Notes: a model not told the origin generated them from the letters alone. Positions 1 through 9,189 are shown, numbered from the stretch's first letter. The stretch: DNA of 64,000 nucleotides from Curtobacterium sp. 9128 (GCF_900086645.1 NZ_LT576451.1:3038001-3102000); one strand, 5' to 3'. Translations and numbers: made by a program.

Positions 1-437
1 GCATCCTGGTCGTCCTCGGCGTCACGGTCGCGATCGGAGTCCGCACGGGACGCACCCCCTGGATCCAGTCCTCGGCCGCGATGCTCTGCGTGTACATGGT
101 CTGCAACAAGGTCGACTCGCCGCAGTACGTGCTGTGGCTGCTGCCGTTCTTCGTGGTGCTCCGCCTCGGGGGGTGGTGGATCGCCGCGTACCTGGTGACG
201 GACGTCGCGCTCACGACGGGCTTCTTCCGGAACGGGTACTACGCGGCGATCGGCCAGACCGGGGACACCTGGGCATCGCAGATGATGACCGCGGGGATCT
301 GGGTGCGTGCCGCGCTGCTCGTCGTCTTCGTGGTGGTGTTCCTCCGGACGCCGGTGGTCCGCCGACCGCTCGCCGACCGGACGGCCACCGGGAGGCGTCG
401 CGCCGATGTGTCCGTGGACGCACCACCCGCGCGGTGA
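1..437 (+). CDS. GT87-like (DUF2029-type) polytopic membrane glycosyltransferase, C-terminal fragment
   Basis: The reading frame is open from the left window edge (first full codon at position 3), so only the last 144 residues are seen. They contain hydrophobic segments and the sequence NKVDSPQYVLWLLPF, which resembles the conserved C-terminal patch of polyprenol-phosphate-mannose-dependent GT-C mannosyltransferases (GT87/DUF2029). Such enzymes add sugars to lipid-linked glycans on the outer face of the membrane. The tail after about residue 120 is Arg-rich and probably cytoplasmic. The location at the edge of a polysaccharide region fits. Family assignment rests on this short motif, and the substrate cannot be inferred. 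Confidence 0.6.
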   Translation, partial: ILVVLGVTVAIGVRTGRTPWIQSSAAMLCVYMVCNKVDSPQYVLWLLPFFVVLRLGGWWIAAYLVTDVALTTGFFRNGYYAAIGQTGDTWASQMMTAGIWVRAALLVVFVVVFLRTPVVRRPLADRTATGRRRADVSVDAPPAR

Positions 438-473
438 CCACGGCCGGACACCCCGTGCCCGTACACTTCCGGT

Positions 474-492
474 GACCGTCAGGGGGACGGTC
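474..492 (+). terminator. 7-bp hairpin between the GT87-like gene and the secreted repeat protein
   Basis: GACCGTC and GACGGTC form a perfect 7-bp stem around a 5-nt AGGGG loop, 36 bases after the upstream stop codon and 17 bases before the next start. There is no T-tract. It may end the upstream transcript or sit in the downstream 5' leader; the sequence does not decide. Confidence 0.35.
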
Positions 493-509
493 CTGATCGA
501 AGGAACGCC

Positions 510-2402
510 ATGACGCGCCCGCTCCACCGGTTCGCCCTCGTCGTCACCACCGCACTCGTCGCGATCGGCCTGGTCAGCGCCGGCGTCGTCGCGGTCACAC
601 CGTCACCGGCAGCGGCAGCCGCGCCCACCACCGGGCGGTACGTGCCGGTGGACACCGCCCGCGTCTGGTCCGGAACCGTCGGCACCTCCCCCACCGTGGT
701 GACGATCGCCGGCAAGGTCGGCGTCCCGTCGAACGCCACCGCCGTCGTCGTCAACGTCGAGGTGGGCACCCCGACCGCGAACGGGTACGTCCGCGTCACG
801 CCGCGTGGGTCTGACCCGCAGGTGGCGACCCAGGAGTTCTCCGCCGGACAGACGATCTCGAACCTCTCGACCGTGAAGCTCGCGCGAGGCGGTGTGCAGG
901 TCAAGCTGTCGGCGGGGACCGGCACCGTGTTCATGGACGTCTCCGGGTACTACGTGGACGGCTCCGGTGCGACGTACACCCCCCTCGACGCGACGCGCGT
1001 GTTCCAGGGGACGGTCGGCACGACGCCCGTCCGGGTCCCGCTGACCGGAGTCGGCGGGGTCCCGTCGACGGCCACCGCGGTCGCCGTCAACACGCAGGTG
1101 CAGGACACGACCGCGAACGGGTACGTGCGCGTCACCCCGTCCGGCCAGGATCCGCAGGTGGCCGCGCAGGTGTTCACCCGCGGGACCGCGATCTCCAACC
1201 TCGTCATCGTGAAGCTCGTCGGGGGCGCTGCTCAGGTGAAGGTGTCGAGCGGCACCGCGACGGTGTTCATGGACGTCTCCGGGTACTACGAGAACTCGGA
1301 CAGCGGTTCGGTGTTCGTGCCCCTCGACACCACGCGCGCCTACGCGGGCCCGGTCACGACCACGGCACGCGTCGTCCGACTCTCCGGCACGGCCGGTGTC
1401 CCGGGGACCGCCACCGCCGTCGTCGCGAACGCCGAGACCGAGAAGACCACGGCGGCCGGGTACCTCCGGGTCACCCCGGCCGGCAAGGACGCCCAGGTCG
1501 CGACCCAGGTCTTCGGGGCGAACCGCGCGGTGTCGAACCTCGTGATGGCGAAGGTGACCGGCAGCACCGTGAACCGCGGTGTCCAGGCGAAGGTGTCGGC
1601 CGGGTCGGCCACGCTCGACCTCGACGTGGCCGGGTACTTCATGGACGGGTCGTCCGGATCGGGCATCGGCGCGGACATCTCGTGGCCGCAGTGCGGCTCG
1701 GCGTCGACGTGGCCAGACGACATGGCGTTCGGCCTGATCGGCGTCAACAACGGCCTCGCGAACAACGACAACCCGTGCTTCGGGCAGCAGCTCGTCTGGG
1801 CGCTGGGATCGGCCGGTGGGACGACACAGCCGAAGGTCCAGCTCTACGTGAACACCGCGAACCCGGGTGAGTACTTCAAGAACAACCCGGGCGCGAGCCG
1901 GGCGTCATGGCCGACGAGCAACGCGGGGAGCGACTCGACGAGGCCGACGAACCCGTACGGCACGTGCACGAACGACACCGCGGGGCTCACGTCGACCGCG
2001 TGCTCGTGGATGTACGGCTGGAACCGCGCGGTGGAGGACGCGAACGACCGCAGCGTCTCGAACCCGGGCAGCTACCGGTGGTGGCTCGACGCCGAGACGA
2101 ACGGCACGTGGCAGAGCGGGATCGGCCAGAACCGCGCGACCCTCGAGGGGATGACCGCGTACTTCACGTCGATCGGGGCGTCCGTCGGGCTGTACTCCTC
2201 GCCGTCGGAGTGGAGCACGCTGTTCGGCTCGGTCCCGTCGTCGAGCGCGCTGTACCGCCTGCCGAGCTGGCGCGCGGTCGGCACCGCCACGCTCGCCACG
2301 GCGCAGCAGTCGTGTGCGGCCACCCCGTTCACCGCAGGCGGGCGCATCGAGATGGTCCAGTACGTCGCCGACGGGTTCGACCGGAACGCCACCTGCGTGT
2401 AG
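510..2402 (+). CDS. Secreted protein with three ~112-aa repeats and a GH25-like C-terminal domain
   Basis: The start is ATG 510 with AAGGA six bases upstream. A signal peptide (positive end, hydrophobic core, Ala-rich cleavage region near residues 35-39) directs export. Three repeats begin near residues 44, 156 and 269, each opening with a Y/F-x-P-L/V-D-x-T/A-R motif and closing with D-V-S/A-G-Y-Y/F. The C-terminal 240 residues (from about 389) begin GADISWPQCG and contain WWLDAETN and a late VQYV stretch, resembling the TIM-barrel GH25/DUF1906-type fold with a possible Asp-x-Glu catalytic pair. I infer a wall-associated muramidase-like enzyme with a repeat stalk. Activity is not certain. It converges with the next gene, nine bases away. 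Confidence 0.7.
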   Translation: MTRPLHRFALVVTTALVAIGLVSAGVVAVTPSPAAAAAPTTGRYVPVDTARVWSGTVGTSPTVVTIAGKVGVPSNATAVVVNVEVGTPTANGYVRVTPRGSDPQVATQEFSAGQTISNLSTVKLARGGVQVKLSAGTGTVFMDVSGYYVDGSGATYTPLDATRVFQGTVGTTPVRVPLTGVGGVPSTATAVAVNTQVQDTTANGYVRVTPSGQDPQVAAQVFTRGTAISNLVIVKLVGGAAQVKVSSGTATVFMDVSGYYENSDSGSVFVPLDTTRAYAGPVTTTARVVRLSGTAGVPGTATAVVANAETEKTTAAGYLRVTPAGKDAQVATQVFGANRAVSNLVMAKVTGSTVNRGVQAKVSAGSATLDLDVAGYFMDGSSGSGIGADISWPQCGSASTWPDDMAFGLIGVNNGLANNDNPCFGQQLVWALGSAGGTTQPKVQLYVNTANPGEYFKNNPGASRASWPTSNAGSDSTRPTNPYGTCTNDTAGLTSTACSWMYGWNRAVEDANDRSVSNPGSYRWWLDAETNGTWQSGIGQNRATLEGMTAYFTSIGASVGLYSSPSEWSTLFGSVPSSSALYRLPSWRAVGTATLATAQQSCAATPFTAGGRIEMVQYVADGFDRNATCV

Positions 2403-2411
2403 GGCTCGGAC

Positions 2412-3176
2412 TCAGCGCCGGTCCGCCCGCGGTCGGACGGACCGTCGTCGGGCGAACCGGCGCTGCAGTCCCCACTGGGTGACGCGGAGCATGGCCTCGA
2501 GCACGATGGCCTGACTCATCTTGGAGACACCGCGGAGCCGGTCTCGGAACCGGATCGGTACCTCGACGATGGTGCCGCCGAGGTCGTGCACGCGGAGCGT
2601 CATGTCGACCTGGAAGCAGTAGCCCTTGGAGTCGATCGAATCGAGGTCCATCCGGGCGATCACGTCGGCGCGGTAGACGCGGAACCCCGCGGTGATGTCC
2701 CGGACGTCGATGCGCAGCATCCACCGGGCGTAGGCGTTCCCGCCGCGGCTCAGGGCCTCGCGGTACTTCGGCCAGTCGACCACGGAGCCGCCGGGGACCC
2801 ACCGCGACCCGATCGCCAGTGCGACCCCCGCGTCGCCCACGACGGCCTCGATGAGGGCGGGCAGCCGGTCTGCCGGGTGCGACCCGTCGGCGTCCATCTC
2901 GACGAGCAGGTCGTACCCCCGCTCGAGTCCCCACCGGAACCCGGCGACGTACGCGCTCCCGAGCCCGAGCTTGCCGGCCCGCCGCATCAGGTGGACGCGA
3001 TCGTCGTGGGCCGCGATCCCCGCGACGACGTCGCCGGTGCCGTCCGGGCTGCCGTCGTCGACGACGAGCACGTGCGCGGTCGGCACGGCACCGAGGACGA
3101 GCGACAGGATGTCACCGACGTTCTCGGCCTCGTCGTACGTCGGGACGATGACGAGGGGAACCGGACTGGTGGTCAT
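2412..3176 (-). CDS. Polyprenol-phosphate mannose synthase-like GT2 glycosyltransferase
   Basis: This 254-residue soluble GT-A enzyme has VIVPTYDEAENV at residues 8-19, VVDDGSPDGTG for nucleotide binding, VEMDADGSHP as the DxD region and a downstream GSRWVPGGS-like patch, all typical of DPM1/Ppm1 enzymes. These transfer mannose (or glucose) from a nucleotide sugar to a polyprenyl phosphate at the cytoplasmic membrane face, providing donors for GT-C enzymes such as the one at the left edge. No membrane segments are visible, so it is the short catalytic-only form. The start overlaps the end of the upstream GT2 gene by 4 bp (ATGA), indicating translational coupling. Confidence 0.8.
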   Translation of the reverse strand: MTTSPVPLVIVPTYDEAENVGDILSLVLGAVPTAHVLVVDDGSPDGTGDVVAGIAAHDDRVHLMRRAGKLGLGSAYVAGFRWGLERGYDLLVEMDADGSHPADRLPALIEAVVGDAGVALAIGSRWVPGGSVVDWPKYREALSRGGNAYARWMLRIDVRDITAGFRVYRADVIARMDLDSIDSKGYCFQVDMTLRVHDLGGTIVEVPIRFRDRLRGVSKMSQAIVLEAMLRVTQWGLQRRFARRRSVRPRADRR

Positions 3177-4216
3177 CGGGCGGGGGTGCTCCCCGGCTCG
3201 TCACGGCCGATCGTCCTGCTGGCGATCTCGGACGGCGTCGCGGACTCCGGGGCGGAGTGCTCGGTCGGCAGCCGGCGCTGCGCAGCACCCGGCGCCGAGT
3301 AGGTCAGGTAGTTGAGCCGGCTCGTCTCGCGTCGGAGCCGTGTCACGCCCTCCAGCACGAAGCCCAGTATCCACGTCAGGAACGCGATCACCATGAGCGA
3401 TGCGGCGAGGAACGCGGTCGGGAACCGCGGGACGAGTCCGGTGCGTCCGAACTCGATGAAGAGCGGGATCGCGAGGACGATGCCGACCACCGCGAACAGC
3501 GCGCCGATGATCCCGTGGAAGAGCACCGGGCGCTCGAACCGGATCAGGTGCGCGATGAGGGAGAGGATCTTGAAGCCGTCGCTGTAGGTGTTGAGCTTCG
3601 ACTCGGTGCCGGCAGCGCGGTCGCGGAACCCGACCGGGACCTCGGTGTGCGGGACGCGGAGGTTCATCACGTGCACGGTGAGCTCGGTCTCCGTCTCGAA
3701 CTCGCGGGAGAGCGCGGGGAACGACTTCACGAAGCGACGCGACATGACGCGGTAGCCGCTCAGCATGTCCGAGACGGGCGTCCCGAAGAGCCGGCCGACC
3801 ACGCGGTTGAACATCCGGTTGCCGGCTTCGTGACCGGGACGGTAGGCGGTCGACGTCGGGTCGTCCTGCCGGACGCCGAGGATGTGGTCGTACGGTCCCT
3901 CGAGCAGGGTCCTGATCATCTCGGGGGCGGCTGCGGCGTCGTAGGTGTCGTCGCCGTCGATCATCAGGTAGACGTCGGCGTCGATGTCGCCGAACGCTCG
4001 GCGGATGACGTTGCCCTTGCCCTTGGTGTGTTCGTACCGGACCTCGGCACCGGCACGACGCGCTTCGTCGTCGGTGCCGTCGGTGCTGTTGTTGTCGTAG
4101 ACGTACACGTGGATGCCCGGGACCGCCTGCTTGAGGTCGGTCACCACCTTGTGGATCGCGGGTGCCTCGTTGTAGCACGGGACGATCGCGGCGATGACGA
4201 GGTCGTCGAGAGTCAC
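3173..4216 (-). CDS. Membrane-anchored GT2 glycosyltransferase
   Basis: The gene encodes 347 residues from a GTG start preceded by GAAGGACC. An N-terminal GT2 catalytic domain (AAIVPCYNEAPAIHKVV; DNNSTDGTDD; MIDGDDTYD as DxD) is followed by two hydrophobic segments near residues 230-255 and 265-295 and a polar, disorder-prone tail. This layout is typical of dolichol-phosphate-glucose/mannose synthase relatives that charge a polyprenyl phosphate. It is coupled by a 4-bp overlap to the smaller GT2 gene downstream and is divergent from the GtrA gene. GtrA proteins are often paired with such enzymes as putative carriers of the lipid-linked sugar. The transferred sugar is unknown. Confidence 0.78.
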   Translation of the reverse strand: MTLDDLVIAAIVPCYNEAPAIHKVVTDLKQAVPGIHVYVYDNNSTDGTDDEARRAGAEVRYEHTKGKGNVIRRAFGDIDADVYLMIDGDDTYDAAAAPEMIRTLLEGPYDHILGVRQDDPTSTAYRPGHEAGNRMFNRVVGRLFGTPVSDMLSGYRVMSRRFVKSFPALSREFETETELTVHVMNLRVPHTEVPVGFRDRAAGTESKLNTYSDGFKILSLIAHLIRFERPVLFHGIIGALFAVVGIVLAIPLFIEFGRTGLVPRFPTAFLAASLMVIAFLTWILGFVLEGVTRLRRETSRLNYLTYSAPGAAQRRLPTEHSAPESATPSEIASRTIGRDEPGSTPAR

Positions 4217-4339
4217 GGGTAGGGTCCTTCAGTGTCACGGATCCGTCGAGCGGCGGGGTCGTGGTCACGAAACCCCTGCGAGAGGCTAACAGTTCCCGTG
4301 CTCGACGGCGGACGCGCCCCGCGGAACAGGAAGGACACC

Positions 4340-4816
4340 GTGTCGAGAGCATCCGAGTGGTTCGTCGGGCACCTGCGCCGAGGGGGCTCGTTCCTCGTCG
4401 TCGGGGGCATCGGCTTCGTCGTCGACGCAGTCGTCTACAACGTGCTGGTCTTCTGGGGCGGCCACGGCCCCCTCTTCGCGCTCCCCCTGCTCGGCAAGGT
4501 CATCGCGATCGCCGTCGCCAGCGTCGCCACCTACTTCGGCAGCCGGCTGTGGACCTACCGGGACCGGAGCGGCGAGCAGACGCTGAAGAGCTTCGGCGTG
4601 TTCGCACTGCTCAACGTCATCGCGATCCTGCTGCAGCTCGGCTGCCTCGGGTTCTCGCGCTACGTGCTGCACCTCGACTCCCCGCTCGCCGACAACGTGT
4701 CCGGCACGCTCGTCGGGCAGGCCGTCGCGACCGTCTTCCGCTACTTCGCGTACGGCAAGTGGGTGTTCCCGGACCGCAAGGACGGCGCCGAGGAAGCGGT
4801 CCGCCAGGCGGTCTGA
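4340..4816 (+). CDS. GtrA family membrane protein
   Basis: This 158-residue protein has four membrane spans and GtrA features: an early G-x-x-x-F-x-x-D segment (GGIGFVVDAVVYN), a second-helix ATYFGSRLWTYR patch and a final YGKWVFP. GtrA proteins are thought to help translocate polyprenyl-phosphate-linked sugars. I chose GTG 4340 because AGGAAGG lies just upstream; the in-frame ATG at 4232 would add 36 polar residues and nearly abut the divergent gene. Two polyprenyl-phosphate-sugar synthase-like genes are transcribed away from it, giving a plausible synthase/carrier set. Confidence 0.8.
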   Translation: MSRASEWFVGHLRRGGSFLVVGGIGFVVDAVVYNVLVFWGGHGPLFALPLLGKVIAIAVASVATYFGSRLWTYRDRSGEQTLKSFGVFALLNVIAILLQLGCLGFSRYVLHLDSPLADNVSGTLVGQAVATVFRYFAYGKWVFPDRKDGAEEAVRQAV

Positions 4817-4823
4817 GCGACGC

Positions 4824-6890
4824 TCAGCGCTTGTCGACCTCGTAGATCCAGAGCGTCTCGGCACCCTCGGTGATCTTCCGCACCGGCGAGATGCAGTCGT
4901 CGGTGACGGGCTGGTCGGACAGCACGTACTGCACGTTCTCCTGCGCGAAGCGGCTGCACCCGTCGAAGCTCACCTGGATCTGGTCACGGACCGGCAGGAA
5001 GAGCTGCGGCGCCCCGTCGCCGTCGAGCCAGTTGACGTTCGCGAGACGGTTCCAGACGTCCGAGGACTTCCCCGACGGGTCGATCTCGTCCCACATCTCC
5101 TCGGGCGGGTAGGTCTGCACGCCGTTGTAGGAGTGCGCGCCGCTCTCGAGGAGCATCGCCGTCGGGACGTACCCGCCGATGCCGACCCAGTGCGCGTCCG
5201 GGTCGTCCCGGACGATGGCCGAGACCGCACGGCCTGCCGTCGTCTCGGTACCGAGGTCGTACACGCCGCGGTACAGCGGGTTGACCTGTCCGCCGACCGC
5301 GACCGAGACGGCGAGCACGAGGAGCGCGCCGACGGCGATCCACCGACGCGCGATGCAGACGACCGCGACGACGAGCAGGACGGCGGCGTACCGCCAGGCG
5401 TGGGAGGCGAGCACGATCGACTGGCCCGCGTGCAGGTGGGTGTACACGACGGCGATCGATCCGGCCACGAGGACGACCGAGTACCCGGCGACGAGCCACG
5501 GGGTGCGCGCCGCACCGGTCCCGGCTTCGGCGCGCCGGCGATCGAGCCGTGCCGCGATGAGGGCGACGGAGGCCAACCCGAGCAGGTCGAAGGCGAGCCG
5601 GAGTCGCGCGTCCGTGCTGCGGTCGAGCAGGAGCAGGTGCGCCACGGCGTCCCAGTGCGGCACGAAGACGAACGCGAGCAGGATGAGCAGCACGACGACG
5701 GTCGCGAGTACCGGCCAGTCCATCCGCCGGCGTCGGAGCGAGGTGACGAGCAGCCAGAGCAGGACCGGCAGCACGAAGACGACGACCATGATCGGCGCGG
5801 CGCCCTCCGACTGGTTCACCGCGAGTCCGCCGATGTGTCCACTCTGGAACGACCGCTGGAACGGGCCGCTGAACAGCGACATCAGTGCGTTGTAGTTCGA
5901 CGCACCGGTCGCCTCGAGGCGCTGCCCCGGGTACACGGTGCCGAGGACGGCCTTGATGGTGTCGATGCGGGTGAGCGCCCACACGCCGATCACCACGACG
6001 GCCCCCACCGCGGCCGACGCGAGCGGGACGAGCCGCAGGAGCGTGCCGCGCCACGGGACGCCGGGGGTGCGGAGCCGTTCGACCAGGAACCCGATCGCGA
6101 GCGCCACGAGCACCACGCCGGCCGGGACCATGTACGGCACGTAGATGCTCATCACCATCGTGACGGTGAGGTACCCGGTGATCACGGCGGCCACGATCGA
6201 CGGCCAACGCCGGGTGGAGCGGAACGCCCACAGCACGGCGGTGAGGCCGGCGAAGGCCCACGCCACCGGCCAGATCGTCGTCGGCAGGAACCACCACTGG
6301 ATCATCGGCGACAGGCACAGCGCGACGGCCAGGAAGGCCGCGGTCGCCGGGCGGCGCGGCATCACGGTGACCGCGAACACGTACGCGGCGACCAGGGCGC
6401 CGAGGACCGGGATCCACCACCGCACGGCCATGCCCTGGTCGAGCGGCAGGAAGAGGAAGCCCACGACGTGCGGGCGGAAGACGCTCGACCAGTCCCACGA
6501 CGGCAGGTCGTTCTGGATGGTCGCGTCCATGCCACCGGGGAACGACTGGTTGACGACCGGGAAGCCCTCGCGCACCTGCGACACGATCCAGCTCGACTGG
6601 ACGAGCCACTCGTCGCTCCTGATGCCCTGGGGGTGGCCGGCGAGGAGGTTCGGGTCGGTTCCCGTGCCGAAGCTCTGCCAGTACACGCCGGTGGAGCTCC
6701 CGGAGATGCCGAGCGCCACGAGCACGACCACGATGAGCGCCGCGACGACGGGGAAGCCGAGCAGCACGACGAGGTTCGGGAGTCCGGACGCCCTGGGCTC
6801 GACGACCCGTTGCCAGCCGGCCTCGAGGCGGACCCACGCCGTCAGGAGCGGGTTCCGTGTGCGGGCTCGGTCGGTGGTGGGTGCGCTCAC
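4824..6890 (-). CDS. Large polytopic membrane protein, GT-C-like, function unknown
   Basis: The protein has 688 residues from GTG 6890. A longer frame reaching 7172 runs through the C-terminal codons of the neighbouring gene with Arg-rich, non-native composition, so it was not used. After a short cytoplasmic end, a membrane helix (VVLLGFPVVAALIVVVLVAL) precedes a loop with WQSFGTGTDPNLLAGHP and SDEWLVQSSW, then about ten more spans and a C-terminal extracytoplasmic domain of about 170 residues. The early acidic loop and overall topology resemble GT-C glycosyltransferases and YfhO-like proteins, but I recognise no named family. Placement among glycosyltransferases suggests surface glycan modification. 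Confidence 0.6.
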   Translation of the reverse strand: MSAPTTDRARTRNPLLTAWVRLEAGWQRVVEPRASGLPNLVVLLGFPVVAALIVVVLVALGISGSSTGVYWQSFGTGTDPNLLAGHPQGIRSDEWLVQSSWIVSQVREGFPVVNQSFPGGMDATIQNDLPSWDWSSVFRPHVVGFLFLPLDQGMAVRWWIPVLGALVAAYVFAVTVMPRRPATAAFLAVALCLSPMIQWWFLPTTIWPVAWAFAGLTAVLWAFRSTRRWPSIVAAVITGYLTVTMVMSIYVPYMVPAGVVLVALAIGFLVERLRTPGVPWRGTLLRLVPLASAAVGAVVVIGVWALTRIDTIKAVLGTVYPGQRLEATGASNYNALMSLFSGPFQRSFQSGHIGGLAVNQSEGAAPIMVVVFVLPVLLWLLVTSLRRRRMDWPVLATVVVLLILLAFVFVPHWDAVAHLLLLDRSTDARLRLAFDLLGLASVALIAARLDRRRAEAGTGAARTPWLVAGYSVVLVAGSIAVVYTHLHAGQSIVLASHAWRYAAVLLVVAVVCIARRWIAVGALLVLAVSVAVGGQVNPLYRGVYDLGTETTAGRAVSAIVRDDPDAHWVGIGGYVPTAMLLESGAHSYNGVQTYPPEEMWDEIDPSGKSSDVWNRLANVNWLDGDGAPQLFLPVRDQIQVSFDGCSRFAQENVQYVLSDQPVTDDCISPVRKITEGAETLWIYEVDKR

Positions 6891-6916
6891 GCGGTGATCT
6901 TTCGGGTTGGTTCGCC

Positions 6917-9010
6917 TCACCCGACGGTGACGGCCTGGCAGCCGAGGAGGACGTTCTTCCCGGCCCCGACATTTATCGCATACGAGCAGACGGTGTGCGA
7001 ACCGGCTCGCGCGGCGAAGGACTGGTTGATGCCGTGCGCGGAGCCCGCCGCCGGGTAGATCCGACCCACGTCGGCGCGCGCCGCGTTCGCCGGCCCGGAC
7101 GCGACGCCGACGCCGTCGAGGTACGTGTCGACGCGGATGGCCGTCTTCTGCTGGTCGGGATCGATCGTCCACCCGTTCACCTGCACCCGGCCGGCCGCGG
7201 GCGACGAGGCGTCCATGCCGCCGAACGGCGAGGAGTTCGCAGCGATCGTGGCCGTGTCGCAGCCGAGCGCGGTGTCACTGCCGCCACCGACGTTCTTCGC
7301 GGTCACGCAGATCGTGTGTGCACCCTGCCGGAGGTCGTAGGACACGTTGATCCCGTGCTTCGCTCCGTACTTCGGGTACACCCGACCGATGTCGCCGCGC
7401 GTGGCGTTCGCGGTGGAGGTGCCCATGGCGACACCGTCCACGGTCAGGGCGATCTGCACCGGTGCCGTGGTGTCCGGGTCGATCGTCCAACCGTTCACGG
7501 TCGCGGTCGACCCGCTCGTCGTGACGTCCATGCCACCGAAGGGCGACGCGTCGGCGACGGTCACGCTGCGGCAGCCGAGGTTCGTGCTGCCGCCGGGCCC
7601 GGTCGCGTTCAGCCCGTAGACGCAGACCTGGTGCGTGCCGGCCGACGCCGAGACGGTCGTGGCGATGCCGTGTGCGTTGCCGTAGTTGGCGTAGACGCGC
7701 CCGACGTCGGGACGTGACGCGTTCGCGACCGAGCGACCGCGGTTGCGCCCGTCGACGTAGACGTCCACGGAGATCGACGCGGCAGTGTCGGGGTCGATCG
7801 TCCAGCCGCCGACGGCGATCGTGCCTGCCGACGGGGACGACACGTCCATGCCACCGATCGGGGACCCGGTGGACACCGCGACGGTGACGCACTGGCCGAT
7901 CTGGGCGTTGGACCCGGAGCCGATGTTCACGCCGACGGCGCAGATCGAGTGCGTGCCGCCGCCGACCGTCAGGGTGTTCAGGATCCCGTGGTTGTTCCCG
8001 GCACCCGGGTAGGCGCGGCCGACGTCCGGTCGGGATGCGTTGGCGGGCAGGGTGCCGAGGAGCTTGCCGTCCGAGTACCACTGCACCTGCACGGTGGCTG
8101 CCTTGTTGTTCGGGTCGAGCGCCCAGCCGCCGACCTGCACGTAGCCGGGGCCGTACTGCTTGGCGTCGATGCCGCCGAAGGGGTTGTCGGCGGTGGAGAC
8201 GCCGAACCAGTCGTTGTAGAGCCGCCAGAAGTTGCGGTTGCCGTAGGCCGAGCAGCCGTCGCCCGTGCCGTACAGGTTGTTCAGCGCCGCCTGGTTCGGC
8301 GTGTACGGCGTGTAGTAGTACAGCGCCGCCGTCGCCTTGTTCTGGATGTAGACGCTCTTCGTGCCGCACGCCGCGTTCGGGCTGTACTGCACGTTGCGGT
8401 TCGCGCCGGGGCCGAACCAGGTGAAGTAGTTGCTCGTGCCGGCGGGGTTGCCGTAGCGCTTCCACTGCCACGACGCCCAGAAGACCTGGTTGCCGACACC
8501 GGAGTACGCCGGGTCGCATCCACCGTTGGCGCTGTCCGGGCACGCGTAGCCCATGGCCCGGGCGAGCACGGCCGCTGACGGGTTGCGGGCGGTGCCGCCG
8601 TTCACCAGCGTCTGCTCCTTCTGGAGCGTGACGAGGATGACCTTGGGGTTGATGCCGCACGCGGCGCCGACACGGGCGATGATCTGCGCCGCGGAGAGCG
8701 AGGTCCCGCCGGCGACGGCGTTGCACATCGCGTCGGCACCGTGGCTGTTGAGCGAGTAGCGCCCGACGTTGAGGCACGAACTTGACGCGCAGGTGCCGAC
8801 CTGGGCGTTGAGGAAGGTCTGGATGGCCGTCTCGGACATCCCTCCCCCGTTGTAGAACTCGGAGTCCGGGATGATGTTGCCCGGGTCGAACTGCGAGCCG
8901 CTCAGTGCGGATGCGGAGTCCTGCGACGCGGTCGGTCCGGTGATCTGGAAGCCGACCAGGACGCTCGCGACGGCGAGCACGCTCGCGGCGACGGCGATGA
9001 GCTTTTTCAC
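6917..9010 (-). CDS. Secreted lytic-transglycosylase-like protein with four ~105-aa repeats
   Basis: The ATG start is followed by a signal peptide (MKKLIAVAASVLAVAS). Residues 50-275 form a Cys-containing domain with AQIIARVGAACGINPKVIL and LQKEQ, where Glu132 sits at the position of the catalytic Glu of lysozyme-like enzymes; a Tyr/Trp-rich segment follows. Four repeats begin near residues 277, 382, 490 and 596 with the pattern (F/I)GG(I/M)D, then GW-x-(I/L)DP(D/N), RPDVGR or similar, HGI, and a final (L/I)G-x-C. The same repeat occurs in the GH6 protein at 38,990, so it is probably a wall- or glycan-binding module. I infer peptidoglycan cleavage outside the cell; catalysis is unproven. Confidence 0.72.
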   Translation of the reverse strand: MKKLIAVAASVLAVASVLVGFQITGPTASQDSASALSGSQFDPGNIIPDSEFYNGGGMSETAIQTFLNAQVGTCASSSCLNVGRYSLNSHGADAMCNAVAGGTSLSAAQIIARVGAACGINPKVILVTLQKEQTLVNGGTARNPSAAVLARAMGYACPDSANGGCDPAYSGVGNQVFWASWQWKRYGNPAGTSNYFTWFGPGANRNVQYSPNAACGTKSVYIQNKATAALYYYTPYTPNQAALNNLYGTGDGCSAYGNRNFWRLYNDWFGVSTADNPFGGIDAKQYGPGYVQVGGWALDPNNKAATVQVQWYSDGKLLGTLPANASRPDVGRAYPGAGNNHGILNTLTVGGGTHSICAVGVNIGSGSNAQIGQCVTVAVSTGSPIGGMDVSSPSAGTIAVGGWTIDPDTAASISVDVYVDGRNRGRSVANASRPDVGRVYANYGNAHGIATTVSASAGTHQVCVYGLNATGPGGSTNLGCRSVTVADASPFGGMDVTTSGSTATVNGWTIDPDTTAPVQIALTVDGVAMGTSTANATRGDIGRVYPKYGAKHGINVSYDLRQGAHTICVTAKNVGGGSDTALGCDTATIAANSSPFGGMDASSPAAGRVQVNGWTIDPDQQKTAIRVDTYLDGVGVASGPANAARADVGRIYPAAGSAHGINQSFAARAGSHTVCSYAINVGAGKNVLLGCQAVTVG

Positions 9011-9123
9011 GTCGGGGGCCTCCCTGGGGCGGCGACGGGGGTGGTTGGCACGCGCTTCGCGGTGGCGGCCGAAGCCGGATCCCTGGAACCGGCCAAGTCA
9101 CACGTGCCACAGCAGGCTACCTC

Positions 9124-9138
9124 GATCACAGTGATCAC
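9124..9138. promoter_or_regulatory. Operator-like inverted repeats upstream of the secreted transglycosylase-like gene
   Basis: A 13-bp palindrome (GATCAC-A-GTGATC, 9124-9136) overlaps a second one (GTGATCAC, 9131-9138), about 115 bp upstream of the start at 9010. On the minus strand this also reads as two TGTGATC direct repeats nine bases apart. Such spacing suggests a dimeric regulator site, but it does not match the full CRP/GlxR consensus and the regulator is unknown. Confidence 0.35.
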
Positions 9139-9171
9139 ACAGCCCCCAAGCCCTCCCCCGAACGGGAGGCG

Positions 9172-9189
9172 CGGCGCGGCTCCGCGCCG
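9172..9189 (-). terminator. GC hairpin downstream of the GT2 gene at 9229
   Basis: CGGCGCGG and CCGCGCCG are separated by two bases, giving seven to eight pairs depending on loop opening. The hairpin lies about 40 bases past the stop codon of the minus-strand GT2 gene. There is no T-tract, so termination is inferred from position and stem strength. Confidence 0.45.

Noticed and set aside
6891..7172. An N-terminal extension of the large membrane protein
   Set aside because: It overlaps the C-terminal repeat of the neighbouring secreted protein and is Arg-rich; GTG 6890 leads directly into the natural N-terminus.
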